Source: Leptospira sp. | GTDB taxonomy: Bacteria; Spirochaetota; Leptospiria; Leptospirales; Leptospiraceae | Assembly: GCA_027533185.1 (NCBI GenBank) | Contig: JAPZTS010000046.1 | Coordinates: 1 to 15,859, forward strand | Direction: 5' to 3' | Length of the DNA: 15,859 bases | Shown here: one piece after another, positions 1 through 6,730 of the stretch | Position numbering within the stretch: the first letter of the stretch is position 1 | Layout: every line of letters begins with the position of its first letter | The notes under the pieces: model-generated | Told to the model about the DNA's origin: nothing | What the model saw: the letters and a program-made list of their open reading frames with translations, nothing else | Database searches by the model: none | Program-made: the position numbers and the translations under genes

Positions 1-14
1 ATGAGGAGGAAGGT

Positions 15-1154
15 TTGAGTCACGTTCCTGGGCTAGATTTGGTTGTCCTTGGTTTTGGCGGTTTTTTCTGTTTGATTTGGGCAATAGGACTTCTCATACA
101 ACCTAACAAAACAAAATGGGTTCCAGCTTTTTTTGTGGGTAGCTCTGGGATCCGCTTGTTATGGGAATCCTGCACACATACGGGTTTTTCCTTTCAATAT
201 CCCATTTCCTATGGACTCACAATTCCTTTCTTATATTCCATTGGTCCGACCATTTTTCTTTATTACGAAGAACTCAATGGCAGAAAAAAAGAGACTTTCA
301 GTTGGATTCACTGGATTCCCCTTTTCGTTAGTTTACTCCCTCTCATTTTTTGGGTATCACTAGGTTTTGAGGAACAACAACGATCTATCCAGGAAATCCT
401 TTCGGGTAACTGGGAACTACCTTACGGAGTATTTATTCTTTGGATCATTGGTCCGAAAGTTTCTATTTTAGTCTACGCTTTGTTAATCGGTGTCTCGCAA
501 TCTGGTGCAGGCGCCTTGGCAATCCAACTCCTTCCCGAGAGGATACGATTTTTTGCAATTCTGCTGCTTATCTACATCTTTGGGATGATATCCGCAGATA
601 TCATAGGATATATTTTCGGAATAAAAACTCTCTATAAAACCAGTGCTTGGTCTCATAGTTTTGCCGCGATTTTTGTTTATCTATATGCCAAACGAAATCC
701 AAATATCCTTTTGGACATTGCAGGCGCCATCCAGTCTGCAAGGTATTCCAAATCTAAACTCACTCGAGTCAATTCAAACCAGGCTCTCTCCCAATTGGAC
801 CAACTTTTAACGAAAGAGTCTTATTATGCGGACGAAGACATGCGTTTGCAAACATTGGCAGAAGCCTTAAAGATGAGCCCACACCAGTTGTCCGAATTGG
901 TCAATGTTAATTTACAAATGAGTTTTATCCAATATGTAAATAGCCACCGCATCCTAATTGCTTGTAAAATGTTGGAAGAGGAAGATCGGAATATCCTTTC
1001 CGTCGCATATGCTGTTGGGTTCAATTCAAAGTCAGCCTTCAATAGAGTTTTTCGGCAGCTAGTCGGTACCTCTCCTCGAGAGTTTCGAAAGAGCCCAAAC
1101 AAATTTTTAAAATCTAAATCAAACCTAAAATCAAAATTAAATCCCAAGTTATAG
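15..1154 (+). CDS. 7-TM membrane-anchored AraC-family transcriptional regulator
   Basis: The N-terminal ~230 residues hold about seven hydrophobic helices (first ~8-28, last ending ~225). The C-terminal ~100 residues form an AraC/XylS double helix-turn-helix: first HTH ~276-326, second ~327-359 with the signature VAYAVGFNSKSAFNRVFRQ followed by GTSPREF. This is a one-component sensor whose DNA-binding domain is tethered to the inner membrane; ligand and targets cannot be read. The start is TTG at 15, chosen because AGGAGG lies at 4-9 with good spacing and the protein then begins at the first TM helix. The frame is open to the window edge, so a longer protein is possible. The C-terminal tail is Lys/Ser-rich (KSKSNLKSKLNPK). 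The 4-TM gene follows 70 bp downstream on the same strand and may be co-transcribed. Confidence 0.85.
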   Translation: MSHVPGLDLVVLGFGGFFCLIWAIGLLIQPNKTKWVPAFFVGSSGIRLLWESCTHTGFSFQYPISYGLTIPFLYSIGPTIFLYYEELNGRKKETFSWIHWIPLFVSLLPLIFWVSLGFEEQQRSIQEILSGNWELPYGVFILWIIGPKVSILVYALLIGVSQSGAGALAIQLLPERIRFFAILLLIYIFGMISADIIGYIFGIKTLYKTSAWSHSFAAIFVYLYAKRNPNILLDIAGAIQSARYSKSKLTRVNSNQALSQLDQLLTKESYYADEDMRLQTLAEALKMSPHQLSELVNVNLQMSFIQYVNSHRILIACKMLEEEDRNILSVAYAVGFNSKSAFNRVFRQLVGTSPREFRKSPNKFLKSKSNLKSKLNPKL

Positions 1155-1224
1155 ATCAGGTCGATTGAATTCTAATTTCCGATTAGAATCGAAACAAATC
1201 AAACGGTCTGTCTTGGAGGAAAAA

Positions 1225-1662
1225 ATGGACGCATTGAAATTGTGTTTTATATTCGGAGGAGTCTTTTTTGCAGTTGGACTCCTCACAGGGATTTGGAAGT
1301 ATGCAGGGATCTTAAAATCAAAGGATGCTGTTGCTCCCGAATACGTAAGTATCTTACATAGAGCTTCCTTAATGTATAGCTTTGCATGTATTCTACTTTC
1401 AAAATTTGTCGAATTGAGCAGTTTTTCAGAAACTATTAATTTTTATGCAGCACTCGCATCCATGAGCTTCTTTGCATTTGCACAGTCTACGTATCTGTTA
1501 CATGCGATTCTGAGGGATACGGATAACCAATTCCGAAAGCCTTATGTTTTAGGAGGATGGAAAATGCCTGCGTTTATGATCCATTCATCGATGTTCTTTT
1601 TAATATTAGGTGAACTCGGTGGGTTTCTAGTCTTATTTTGGGGATTCATAAGAACAATATAA
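1225..1662 (+). CDS. Small 4-TM integral membrane protein, function unknown
   Basis: This 145-residue protein has four predicted hydrophobic helices (about 5-28, 48-70, 74-98, 112-143) and short polar loops, so it is an inner-membrane protein. No catalytic motif is visible. The start is ATG at 1225, preceded by GGAGG at 1215-1219. The frame is open back to a TTG at 1165, but that has no Shine-Dalgarno and would add a polar, lysine-rich extension before the first helix. It lies 70 bp after the AraC-type regulator and is followed 9 bp later by a strong hairpin, so regulator and membrane protein may form a two-gene unit. I do not recognise the family. Confidence 0.7.
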   Translation: MDALKLCFIFGGVFFAVGLLTGIWKYAGILKSKDAVAPEYVSILHRASLMYSFACILLSKFVELSSFSETINFYAALASMSFFAFAQSTYLLHAILRDTDNQFRKPYVLGGWKMPAFMIHSSMFFLILGELGGFLVLFWGFIRTI

Positions 1663-1670
1663 ACCGATAT

Positions 1671-1701
1671 ATGTTTGCTTGGTCTTTTTCCAAGCAAACA
1701 T
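1671..1701 (+). terminator. Perfect 12-bp hairpin after the 4-TM gene
   Basis: ATGTTTGCTTGG at 1671-1682 is the exact reverse complement of 1690-1701, with the 7-base loop TCTTTTT. It starts 9 bp after the stop codon. There is no T-run after the stem on either strand, so it is a terminator-like or mRNA-stabilising hairpin rather than a canonical intrinsic terminator. Confidence 0.55.
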
Positions 1702-1704
1702 ACT

Positions 1705-2265
1705 GGTATTCATCAGAATTTTAGACAATTAGGGAAGTCTTTTAGTAGGAAAAACGAACTTGTTCTTTGTACGCCTCTAAATCCGAATGGTTTTGGTTCC
1801 ATACTTTTATTTTTTCCCATCGCAAGCCTATACTTTCTACTTTTCGAAGCACGCCAATGGATTTGGATCACCATTTGGTTTTTGGTATCCATTTCAGGTA
1901 TCATCGGCCTAGAAGTTTTTGATTATAATGGTGTATTTATGAGAGTGAGTCGCGATCTTCAAGTAAGTATGCAATCATACATTCAAGAGAAAGAGGCAGC
2001 GATTGTACGACTTAAACGAAGAAGATTCCCTCGTTGCAGAGAAGGAGATGATACAGTTGATTTAGTTCGTAAGAAGGAGTATTCCATTGTATTAATGGAT
2101 TTGCAAATGCCAGAAATGGATGGATACGAGGCAACAAACAGAATCTTGGGACTACACCCTAAGATTCCAACTATAGTCCTTTCTGCCGATACTACAAATA
2201 TCGATCGAGAAAAACTGGAATCAAAGGGCTTTCGAGAATTACCGCAAAAGCCCCTTTTTTCCTGA
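1705..2265 (+). pseudogene. Remnant of a membrane hybrid histidine kinase/response regulator
   Basis: The open frame joins two pieces that do not belong next to each other. The first is a membrane segment with helices around 1795-1860 and 1861-1915, then an amphipathic linker (DLQVSMQSYIQEKEAAIVRL) of the kind that precedes a HisKA domain. The second is the second half of a receiver domain, with VLMDLQMPEMDGYEA carrying the phospho-acceptor Asp, then IVLSAD and the conserved K-P pair near the end. The HisKA and HATPase_c domains and the N-terminal acidic pair of the receiver are missing; the join is the basic stretch KRRRFPRCREGDD. The receiver also ends right after KPL, about 15 residues early. 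There is no convincing start: the open frame reaches back into the hairpin at 1671-1701. An internal deletion plus 3' truncation explains this best. Confidence 0.65.
2226..2260 (+). terminator. Intrinsic terminator between convergent units
   Basis: GGGCTTT (2226-2232) pairs with AAAGCCC (2247-2253), followed by C and six T on the plus strand. On the minus strand the same stem is followed by TTT and lies ~30 bp after the stop of the His-rich gene, so it may serve both directions. It overlaps the last receiver codons of the decayed kinase. Confidence 0.55.
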
Positions 2266-2282
2266 TGATATTTAGTGTGCTT

Positions 2283-2636
2283 TTAAGCTACGGAAGCAAG
2301 AGCCAACTGTCCATGTGAATCACAATGTCCGTTGTGTTGGTGGTGTAAATGTCCATCCACAAGGTAATCCACATGATCACCGTGGGGAACTGCTTCATGA
2401 CCGCAACCTGGACCATGCACATGACTCGCATCATGACCAGAGCAGATATGTCCCTCCCTGCAAGAAGCTGGATTTTTTGAATCCACTGCAATCGAGCATT
2501 CATCATAATGTCCTTCGTGGCTTCTGTGAAGATGGCCATCATGCAGATAATCAACATGATCTCCGTGTTGAATCGCCTTATGTCCGCAAGTTGGTCCATG
2601 GACATGGGAGTGGTTTTCGTGGGTGTGGTGGTTCAT
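2283..2636 (-). CDS. Histidine-rich metal-binding protein with two internal repeats
   Basis: This 117-residue protein has 27 His and 6 Cys. Two copies of a ~34-residue unit, HVHGPxCGHxAxxHGDHVDYLxDGHLHxxHxGH, lie at 11-44 and 72-105, joined by a Cys-containing linker. No signal peptide or TM segment is visible, so it is probably cytosolic. The composition points to binding of Zn(II), Ni(II) or similar ions; a buffering, storage or chaperone role is inferred. Its ATG overlaps the stop of the upstream ArsR/SmtB gene by four bases (ATGA), so it is translationally coupled and should be induced by the same metal. An ion-import accessory role would need a transporter, and none is in view. Confidence 0.8.
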   Translation of the reverse strand: MNHHTHENHSHVHGPTCGHKAIQHGDHVDYLHDGHLHRSHEGHYDECSIAVDSKNPASCREGHICSGHDASHVHGPGCGHEAVPHGDHVDYLVDGHLHHQHNGHCDSHGQLALASVA

Positions 2637-2992
2637 AGGTTTCTCCTGTGGTTTTCTTGGGAATGATCTAGTGCGTTTGCAAGCAGATTCTGAATATGAT
2701 CGTCTACTAAAGAGTAAAACAAGTGTTTGCCTTCCCTTCTACGTTTTACGAGGCCTTCGCTGCGAAGAAGCCGGAGGCGCTGAGAGATCGTTGAAGTCCC
2801 TTCACCGCTTGCGTCTGCGATCTCTGTTACACATGCCTCTCTCTGCGATAGTCGAACAAGTAAGGACAATCTCGCTTCATCACCGAGGGCTCGGAATAGC
2901 CTTGCTGCTCGCTCGAGAGCCAGAGATCCATACATGGATGGCGAGAGCGGGCTGTGTCCATGGTCAGAGGATTCGCAAATTTCCGCTTTCAT
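2633..2992 (-). CDS. ArsR/SmtB-family metal-responsive repressor (zinc-type)
   Basis: This 119-residue winged-helix protein has its core at ~24-108: an ALGDEARLSLL helix, then a recognition helix with GTSTISQRLRLLRSEGLV, then a wing RRREGKHLFYSL. The last helix has Asp97, His99, His110 and Glu113, exactly the D-x-H-(10)-H-x-x-E spacing of the SmtB/CzrA alpha-5 zinc site. The alpha-3 arsenic-type CxC motif is absent (EACVTE has one Cys). It is therefore most likely a Zn(II) sensor that releases DNA when metal is bound. The ATG is immediately preceded by a long inverted repeat and promoter (separate entries). It is the first gene of an operon with the His-rich protein. An alternative start at Met20 would remove a His-containing tail. 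Confidence 0.88.
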   Translation of the reverse strand: MKAEICESSDHGHSPLSPSMYGSLALERAARLFRALGDEARLSLLVRLSQREACVTEIADASGEGTSTISQRLRLLRSEGLVKRRREGKHLFYSLVDDHIQNLLANALDHSQENHRRNL

Positions 2993-2994
2993 AC

Positions 2995-3022
2995 CTTCAT
3001 TTCATCATTTGATGAAATGAAG
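2995..3022 (-). promoter_or_regulatory. ArsR/SmtB operator: perfect 13-2-13 inverted repeat
   Basis: CTTCATTTCATCA (2995-3007) and its exact reverse complement (3010-3022) flank two bases. ArsR/SmtB proteins bind 12-2-12 inverted repeats of TGAA...TTCA type, which this matches. It ends two bases before the repressor ATG and fills the space between the -35 and -10 elements, so bound repressor would block RNA polymerase: classic autoregulation. Confidence 0.85.
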
Positions 3023-3026
3023 TCAA
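2999..3026 (-). promoter_or_regulatory. Promoter of the zinc-sensor operon, probably leaderless mRNA
   Basis: On the minus strand TTGACT (3026-3021) is a good -35; 16 bases later TGAAAT (3004-2999) is a 4/6 match to -10. Only six bases separate the -10 from the ATG at 2992, which puts transcription start at or next to the A of the start codon. The only SD-like bases (GAAGG) lie 1-2 bases before the ATG. Confidence 0.55.
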
Positions 3027-3124
3027 CACTTTTCTAAAGTCTGCAGGAACTTTTTCTACAATGCCTCCCGATTTCCGTTTTGCTTTGAGCCAAAATAAAC
3101 ATGGACTTGGCATTTTTACAAAGC

Positions 3125-3536
3125 ATGGAATCCAAAAGAATTTATGATTTACCTCTTCCCAGTGTCCCAAGTCTTTAAAAGAATGTTAAATTTCCGAAAT
3201 TGGATTCCTTTTTACCAGAGAATCCAATGGCAAACGTTAACTACCATTTGGCAATCGCTGGAGCTAAAAGAAAAGCTTCCATTCCTCTATCTGTTTTTCA
3301 AACATCGGATCCAGTTGCAGTATTCCGATTTCTGGAAAGAATGGAAAAAACATCAGCCAGCAAGTGTTCATCTCAAGTACCCACTGGAAACAATTGCATT
3401 TTATTCCGCATTTAAACAAGTAACCAACAGCGAAAGAACGGTTATAGTTGTGGTGAAGATTTTAAAAAATCAATCCTCTGAAGTTTTTTTGGAAATCGTC
3501 GACCTTTTCCGTAAATTTGGTATTCCTATTTTGTAA
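3125..3536 (+). pseudogene. Possible degraded gene of unknown family
   Basis: Frame A starts with ATG at 3125 (MESKRIYDLPLPSVPSL), meets TAA at 3176-3178, and continues open in the same frame to 3415 with ordinary protein-like sequence (FPKLDSFLPENPMANVNYHL). A second frame, open to 3536, carries the more protein-like 3' part (SERTVIVVVKILKNQSSEVF, LFRKFGIPIL). The simplest reading is one ~130-residue gene broken by a nonsense codon and a frameshift near 3350-3420. The continuous 130-codon frame from 3144 is the alternative; its N-terminal half is rich in Trp/Phe/Gln and looks like out-of-frame reading. I do not recognise either product. Confidence 0.3.
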
Positions 3537-3600
3537 GTGGTACCCGCAATTGTGGAAACCTCATATTTGCAGACACTGATTTTTTTGTTAGTCTGCTTAC

Positions 3601-4137
3601 ATGCGTTACCTTATATTTTACATATTTTTGATTTTTGGAATATTCAATTGTACGTCCTGGACGGAGAAAGAAGAGTTTCTATCCAACCTTTCACCAGAAC
3701 AAATAGAGCGAATTAGGCAAAAAAAATTTGCGATTAAATATGGATATAATTCGGAATGTTTGGTGCTCATGAGTGGTCTTATCCCGAGTCGTATGGAGCC
3801 ATGTGTCGTAGGTGATTTCAATTCGGGTAGAGAGATGTTTGAATCGACCAAGGTAAAAATTGATTCTGAAATAGATGGCTTTGACTACTACATACCCGGA
3901 TATGGTTTTAACACTTTCGTAGATAATACATACTATCAAAATGTAGTTCTCTATAAAACTTCCTACCAAAGAAGAGATTACTATGATAGTACTGGACTTT
4001 ATCTTGATTCCAAAAAAGTTTCTTCCTTTTATTTCGGGCCTAGGAGAGTTTTCCCAATCCCGACATACCCAAATATGACGAATTCCTATCGGATAGGAAA
4101 ACCAAATCGTTTATCAACAGGTATGTTTATGGATTAG
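3601..4137 (+). CDS. Predicted lipoprotein, function unknown
   Basis: This 178-residue protein starts with a lipoprotein signal peptide: MRY, a hydrophobic stretch (LIFYIFLIFGIF), then Asn16-Cys17. Ile at -3 and Asn at -1 are outside the strict E. coli lipobox but within the relaxed spirochaete rule, so Cys17 is probably lipidated. The mature part is Tyr-rich (YYIPGYGFNTFVDNTYYQN, SYQRRDYYDS) with two further Cys (53 and 68) that could form a disulfide. No enzyme motif is visible. No Shine-Dalgarno precedes the ATG; a short stem (GCAGAC 3569-3574 / GTCTGC 3591-3596) around a T-run lies just upstream. Topology is confident, function unknown. Confidence 0.65.
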   Translation: MRYLIFYIFLIFGIFNCTSWTEKEEFLSNLSPEQIERIRQKKFAIKYGYNSECLVLMSGLIPSRMEPCVVGDFNSGREMFESTKVKIDSEIDGFDYYIPGYGFNTFVDNTYYQNVVLYKTSYQRRDYYDSTGLYLDSKKVSSFYFGPRRVFPIPTYPNMTNSYRIGKPNRLSTGMFMD

Positions 4138-4159
4138 GAAGTAAGCTACTCTACCATGG

Positions 4160-4412
4160 ATTTTACGGAAGCAATCTACTCTGTTTGGCTTCTGCCAGCT
4201 GAACGTCACGGAAATCGAAATTTAGTTTGAGTTAGTAGCAAAACCTCAGCTAGATCAGGATGATTTCTCTTTTGGTGGTTAAAGAAAAGATCAATGGGGG
4301 TTGAAAAATAAAGATTAAAATGGAAGTCAAAAGAGAGTAAATAAGTTCGATGATAAAGCTGCGACAACAGATCAGATTCGGTTCTTTCTTGGAATTGAGA
4401 TCGGAAAACCTC
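4160..4412 (+). repeat. R1: decayed copy of the palindromic element
   Basis: There is no gene in 4138-4425. It aligns colinearly with R2: CGGAAG at 4166 matches 5189, AAAAATAAAGATT at 4304 matches 5322, and CAGATCAGA at 4368 matches 5386. The second interval is 64 bp in both copies, the first 138 versus 133 bp. Islands such as TTGGCTTCTGC, GGAATTGAGA and GGAAGTC are shared, with much drift between, and the arm pairing is largely lost. It is an old copy in the same orientation as R2 and R3. Confidence 0.6.
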
Positions 4413-4425
4413 GCTAAGAATCGTG

Positions 4426-4887
4426 TTATTTTAATTTTCTTAATGCCTTTACATCTTCCAAGTCTTGGACTCTTCCCGCCTTGGATTTCATTCGAATTAA
4501 ATCTTCTAAACTAATCACCGGAAGAGGACCAAAATCCGTCGATGCCTGAATGATCTTGCAGTTACGAATATCTTCTGTCAGGACAATATCCAAACTTTCT
4601 CGCTGTTTATCAGGGTTTATAAAATTCCATGCAATAAGATTCTTCTCTTTTTTGTAGAAATCTAACTTTTTCATAATTTCCATTGCCGAAACAGGTAAAA
4701 TGGATTTTAATCCAATGAAGCCAAGCGCAGACTCCATTTTAGTCAAATTCTCCTGACTAATTTCGGTGATTACATCTAAGTCAAAAGTTCCGCGTGCCAC
4801 CCCATGAATTGCCACAGCATAACCTCCAACGATTGCAAAAGGAATTCCTTCTTTCGAAAATTGTTCCTGAATTCTTTTTAGAAACAT
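4426..4887 (-). CDS. Nucleotidyltransferase-fold protein (toxin-antitoxin type)
   Basis: This ~153-residue protein carries the minimal nucleotidyltransferase motif: G21-G22 in AIVGGYAVAIHG, Arg32, then D36-L-D38, with a third acidic residue at D100 in ESLDIVL. That pattern fits the AbiEii/DUF6036-like families, which transfer nucleotides to RNA or protein. The C-terminus has VISLEDLIRMKSKAGRVQDLEDVKAL, a usual tail in this group. The start is ATG at 4887; an in-frame TTG at 4896 adds three residues, and neither has a clear SD. A 68-residue ORF lies 46 bp upstream on the same strand (37 bp from the TTG), a typical TA-like pair. It lies between palindromic elements R1 and R2, as a mobile module would. 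Which partner is toxic cannot be told. Confidence 0.75.
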   Translation of the reverse strand: MFLKRIQEQFSKEGIPFAIVGGYAVAIHGVARGTFDLDVITEISQENLTKMESALGFIGLKSILPVSAMEIMKKLDFYKKEKNLIAWNFINPDKQRESLDIVLTEDIRNCKIIQASTDFGPLPVISLEDLIRMKSKAGRVQDLEDVKALRKLK

Positions 4888-4933
4888 AAATGCCAATGTT
4901 GTCTTTTCGAATTCAAAGAGTATCGCAGTGACT

Positions 4934-5140
4934 TTAAATCAAATTCCATTCTTTCAAATATTGATTTTGTTTTTCAGCAAAAACGGATTCAGGAAGCAAC
5001 AAACGGTATTCTTCCAAAAATTCTAACCTTTCCGTCACTGTTAGATTTTTGCTTTTTTGAATGTAGTCGTCTGTCAGTTCTTGAAAAGTTTCCATATAAG
5101 ATTCTGTCCGTAGTCTACTCCAAACATGCCATTGGATCAA
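4934..5140 (-). CDS. Small partner of the nucleotidyltransferase, possible antitoxin
   Basis: This 68-residue charged, helical protein (RLRTESYMETFQELTDDYIQ, LTVTERLEFLEEYRLLLPES) lies just upstream of the nucleotidyltransferase on the same strand. I recall similar small proteins beside nucleotidyltransferases in spirochaetes but cannot confirm the family. The start is TTG at 5140; ATG at 5095 would give 53 residues. Neither has a strong SD. The frame stays open upstream until it runs into R2 at 5176, only 36 bp away, so R2 insertion may have removed the original 5' end or supplies the promoter. Confidence 0.5.
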   Translation of the reverse strand: MIQWHVWSRLRTESYMETFQELTDDYIQKSKNLTVTERLEFLEEYRLLLPESVFAEKQNQYLKEWNLI

Positions 5141-5175
5141 ACTGATTTTTTCTATAAATTCGCGATAAATGGCAT

Positions 5176-5456
5176 ATCAACGGCAATTCGGAAGAACCAA
5201 CTCTGTCTGGGCTTCTGCTCGACTGGGCATCGCATAAATCGACATTCAATATGAATCATTATTTTTCGCTCATCTTCCCCTCCAGGTCAGAATTCGCTAC
5301 CGCGTCCATCCCTGGACGCTCAAAAATAAAGATTCATATTGAAGTCTACTCTACAGATTAAGGTCATTGATTGCTCCGCTTCCGTCAGATCAGAGTTGCT
5401 TCTTCCTAAGAATTGAGAGAGGTTAACGGATAGTATACGGAGATTGGAGTTGTGGA
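5176..5456 (+). repeat. R2: intact palindromic element, MITE-like
   Basis: There is no gene in 5141-5555; R2 fills most of it. It is a nested imperfect palindrome. The outer arm 5184-5209 pairs with 5386-5415 (26 bases, one mismatch, four extra bases on the right). The inner arm 5245-5266 pairs with 5322-5343 (21 of 22). The innermost TCCAGG (5281-5286) pairs with CCTGGA (5311-5316). A conserved tail (5416-5456, with GGTTAACGGATAGTATACGG) lies outside the palindrome. R3 shares 5176-5276 (98 of 101 bases) and 5372-5456 (79 of 85). Size, symmetry and copy number suggest a non-autonomous mobile element, but no transposase or target-site duplication is seen. Confidence 0.85.
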
Positions 5457-5555
5457 AATGTTAATTTGTTGGAAAGGAAGTCAATACACGATCCTCGATC
5501 GCTGGGGACATTGATTCTTATTATCTACCCAATTCTAAATAAATTGCTCACATGT

Positions 5556-5903
5556 TTAAATTAAGTTTTCATTCAAATGATTTATGAACCGAAGGAGGAG
5601 CGATTCATAAATCACTTTCGGTATTTCTCCGAGGACTCCCTCGATTCTGTCTTCTTCCAAATAGGATACAAAACCTAATTTGATAGAGGATGGTGTCTTT
5701 AACCCAGTCTGATCAAAAAACTCTTCCTCGGAACTTATGCTTTCATCAAAGCCTTCAACCAAATCATAAGTCTTTCCAGAGATACCGCAGACGAACCAAT
5801 GATTTCGACCAGGCAATTTAGATAAGACCAATACCGGTCTCTTTTTCTTTCTGCCATCAACTTGCGGAAGCTCCGCCAAACATATTTTACCGACTTGGAT
5901 CAT
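5556..5903 (-). CDS. PemK/MazF-family endoribonuclease toxin
   Basis: This 115-residue protein has the normal length for the family. The N-terminus shows the PemK/MazF pattern: VGKICLAELPQVDGRKKKRP with VLVLSKLPGRNHWFVCGIS, that is, the beta-barrel start, a basic loop and R-P-V-L-V-L-S. Family members cut single-stranded mRNA at short sites and stop growth. Its ATG lies inside the 3' end of the upstream 73-residue gene (17-bp overlap), so toxin translation is coupled to that gene, the likely antitoxin. It is the last of three tightly packed genes. No clear terminator follows; R2 starts ~100 bp downstream and may act as one. Confidence 0.8.
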   Translation of the reverse strand: MIQVGKICLAELPQVDGRKKKRPVLVLSKLPGRNHWFVCGISGKTYDLVEGFDESISSEEEFFDQTGLKTPSSIKLGFVSYLEEDRIEGVLGEIPKVIYESLLLRFINHLNENLI

Positions 5904-6108
5904 AGTTTGGATTTTTCCAAATTAAATCCTCTGTAGTATACTCGGGTTCATCTTCAGAATAGGCATCATTTAACATAACGGGTATAAATAGAGTTTCATT
6001 CTCTCCATCCAGATAAGGAAATTTAATTTGGTCGAAGAATCTTTCGTTGAATTCGCGTATATCTTCAATAATGTCCTTCGATTCTAGTTCTAATGAAGAA
6101 GGATTCAT
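5887..6108 (-). CDS. Small acidic protein, likely antitoxin of the PemK-like toxin
   Basis: This 73-residue acidic protein (DIIEDIREFNERFFDQ, LNDAYSEDEPEYTTEDL) overlaps the toxin start by 17 bp and itself overlaps the upstream gene by four bases (ATGA). I see no AbrB, MetJ/Arc or HTH DNA-binding motif, unlike usual MazE/PemI antitoxins. The antitoxin role is inferred from position, size and charge. The C-terminal acidic segment ending WKNPNYDPSR could be the toxin-wrapping tail. Confidence 0.6.
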   Translation of the reverse strand: MNPSSLELESKDIIEDIREFNERFFDQIKFPYLDGENETLFIPVMLNDAYSEDEPEYTTEDLIWKNPNYDPSR

Positions 6109-6506
6109 TTTTGAACATCCTCGATTTGTTTTTTAAGATTTTCAATTTCGAGTGACATCGATTTCTGAATTGATTCTTTTTCTTTTTCCAATGTCTCAAT
6201 TTTTAACTTCTGATTTGTAATCTCGTCGGCTTGAGAATGATTCTTTGCTATTAACTGTTGGTTGATTTTTTCAAGGTTGGCCGTTTTGATCTGAAAGCTC
6301 TCAATTGCCCGTTGAAAGCTGGTTAAGCTTTGGATCAATTTGACTCTATCTTGTAATAGTGCTTCCATATCCGTTTTGGACTTTTCCAATTCAGCCTGCG
6401 TTTGCTGTTGTTTGGAAGCTTGGATGAGATTTCCGATGAGGCTTCCAAATGTAACAAGCCCATTCCAATCTATGTCTTCGTCTTTTGGCATTCGCTGTAA
6501 TCCCAT
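6105..6506 (-). CDS. Coiled-coil protein, first gene of the PemK-type operon
   Basis: This 133-residue protein has a short hydrophobic N-terminal part (NGLVTFGSLIGNLIQASKQ) followed by a long coiled coil from ~33 to the end, with Leu/Ile heptads and many Glu, Lys and Gln. No enzyme motif is seen. Its stop overlaps the ATG of the 73-residue gene by four bases, so all three genes are made together. It may anchor, sense or oligomerise the TA pair. Start choice is uncertain: ATG at 6506 lies four bases after a TATAAT, which would put transcription start inside the gene. ATG at 6491 (MPKDEDIDWNG) has GGGA nine bases upstream and may be the real start. Confidence 0.6.
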   Translation of the reverse strand: MGLQRMPKDEDIDWNGLVTFGSLIGNLIQASKQQQTQAELEKSKTDMEALLQDRVKLIQSLTSFQRAIESFQIKTANLEKINQQLIAKNHSQADEITNQKLKIETLEKEKESIQKSMSLEIENLKKQIEDVQK

Positions 6507-6509
6507 TCC

Positions 6510-6515
6510 ATTATA
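6510..6515 (-). promoter_or_regulatory. Candidate -10 box for the coiled-coil/PemK operon
   Basis: TATAAT reads on the minus strand at 6515-6510, just before the ATG at 6506. No good -35 was found at 16-18 bases. If real, transcription begins near 6503 and translation probably at ATG 6491. A/T-rich DNA makes chance matches common. Confidence 0.3.
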
Positions 6516-6730
6516 GGTAAGAAAGTGTTAAAAATGCACCAAAAAATTAAAAGAACCTCGCTTCGAAGAATAAGTTAGCGTTTCAAACTTGAAAGATGCT
6601 ATATTATGTCTCTTTAATAATGCCAAATTTCAAAACACCTTGTCCCAATGGTACATAATTTTCTTATAGTTCCAAAAAAAGTTTGTAGATTAGCACCCGT
6701 GAGCTTATAGTGCCAGTATGGATTGAAGTT

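Noticed and set aside
2315..2638. A 107-codon plus-strand ORF with many His
   Set aside because: It is the antisense of the His-rich metal-binding gene, whose repeats, coupling to the ArsR gene and operator are convincing.
4160..5456. Integron-like cassettes with R elements as attC sites
   Set aside because: R elements are too long, lack a matching GTTRRRY/RYYYAAC core pair, the 10-kb module is not cassette-sized, and no integrase is present.
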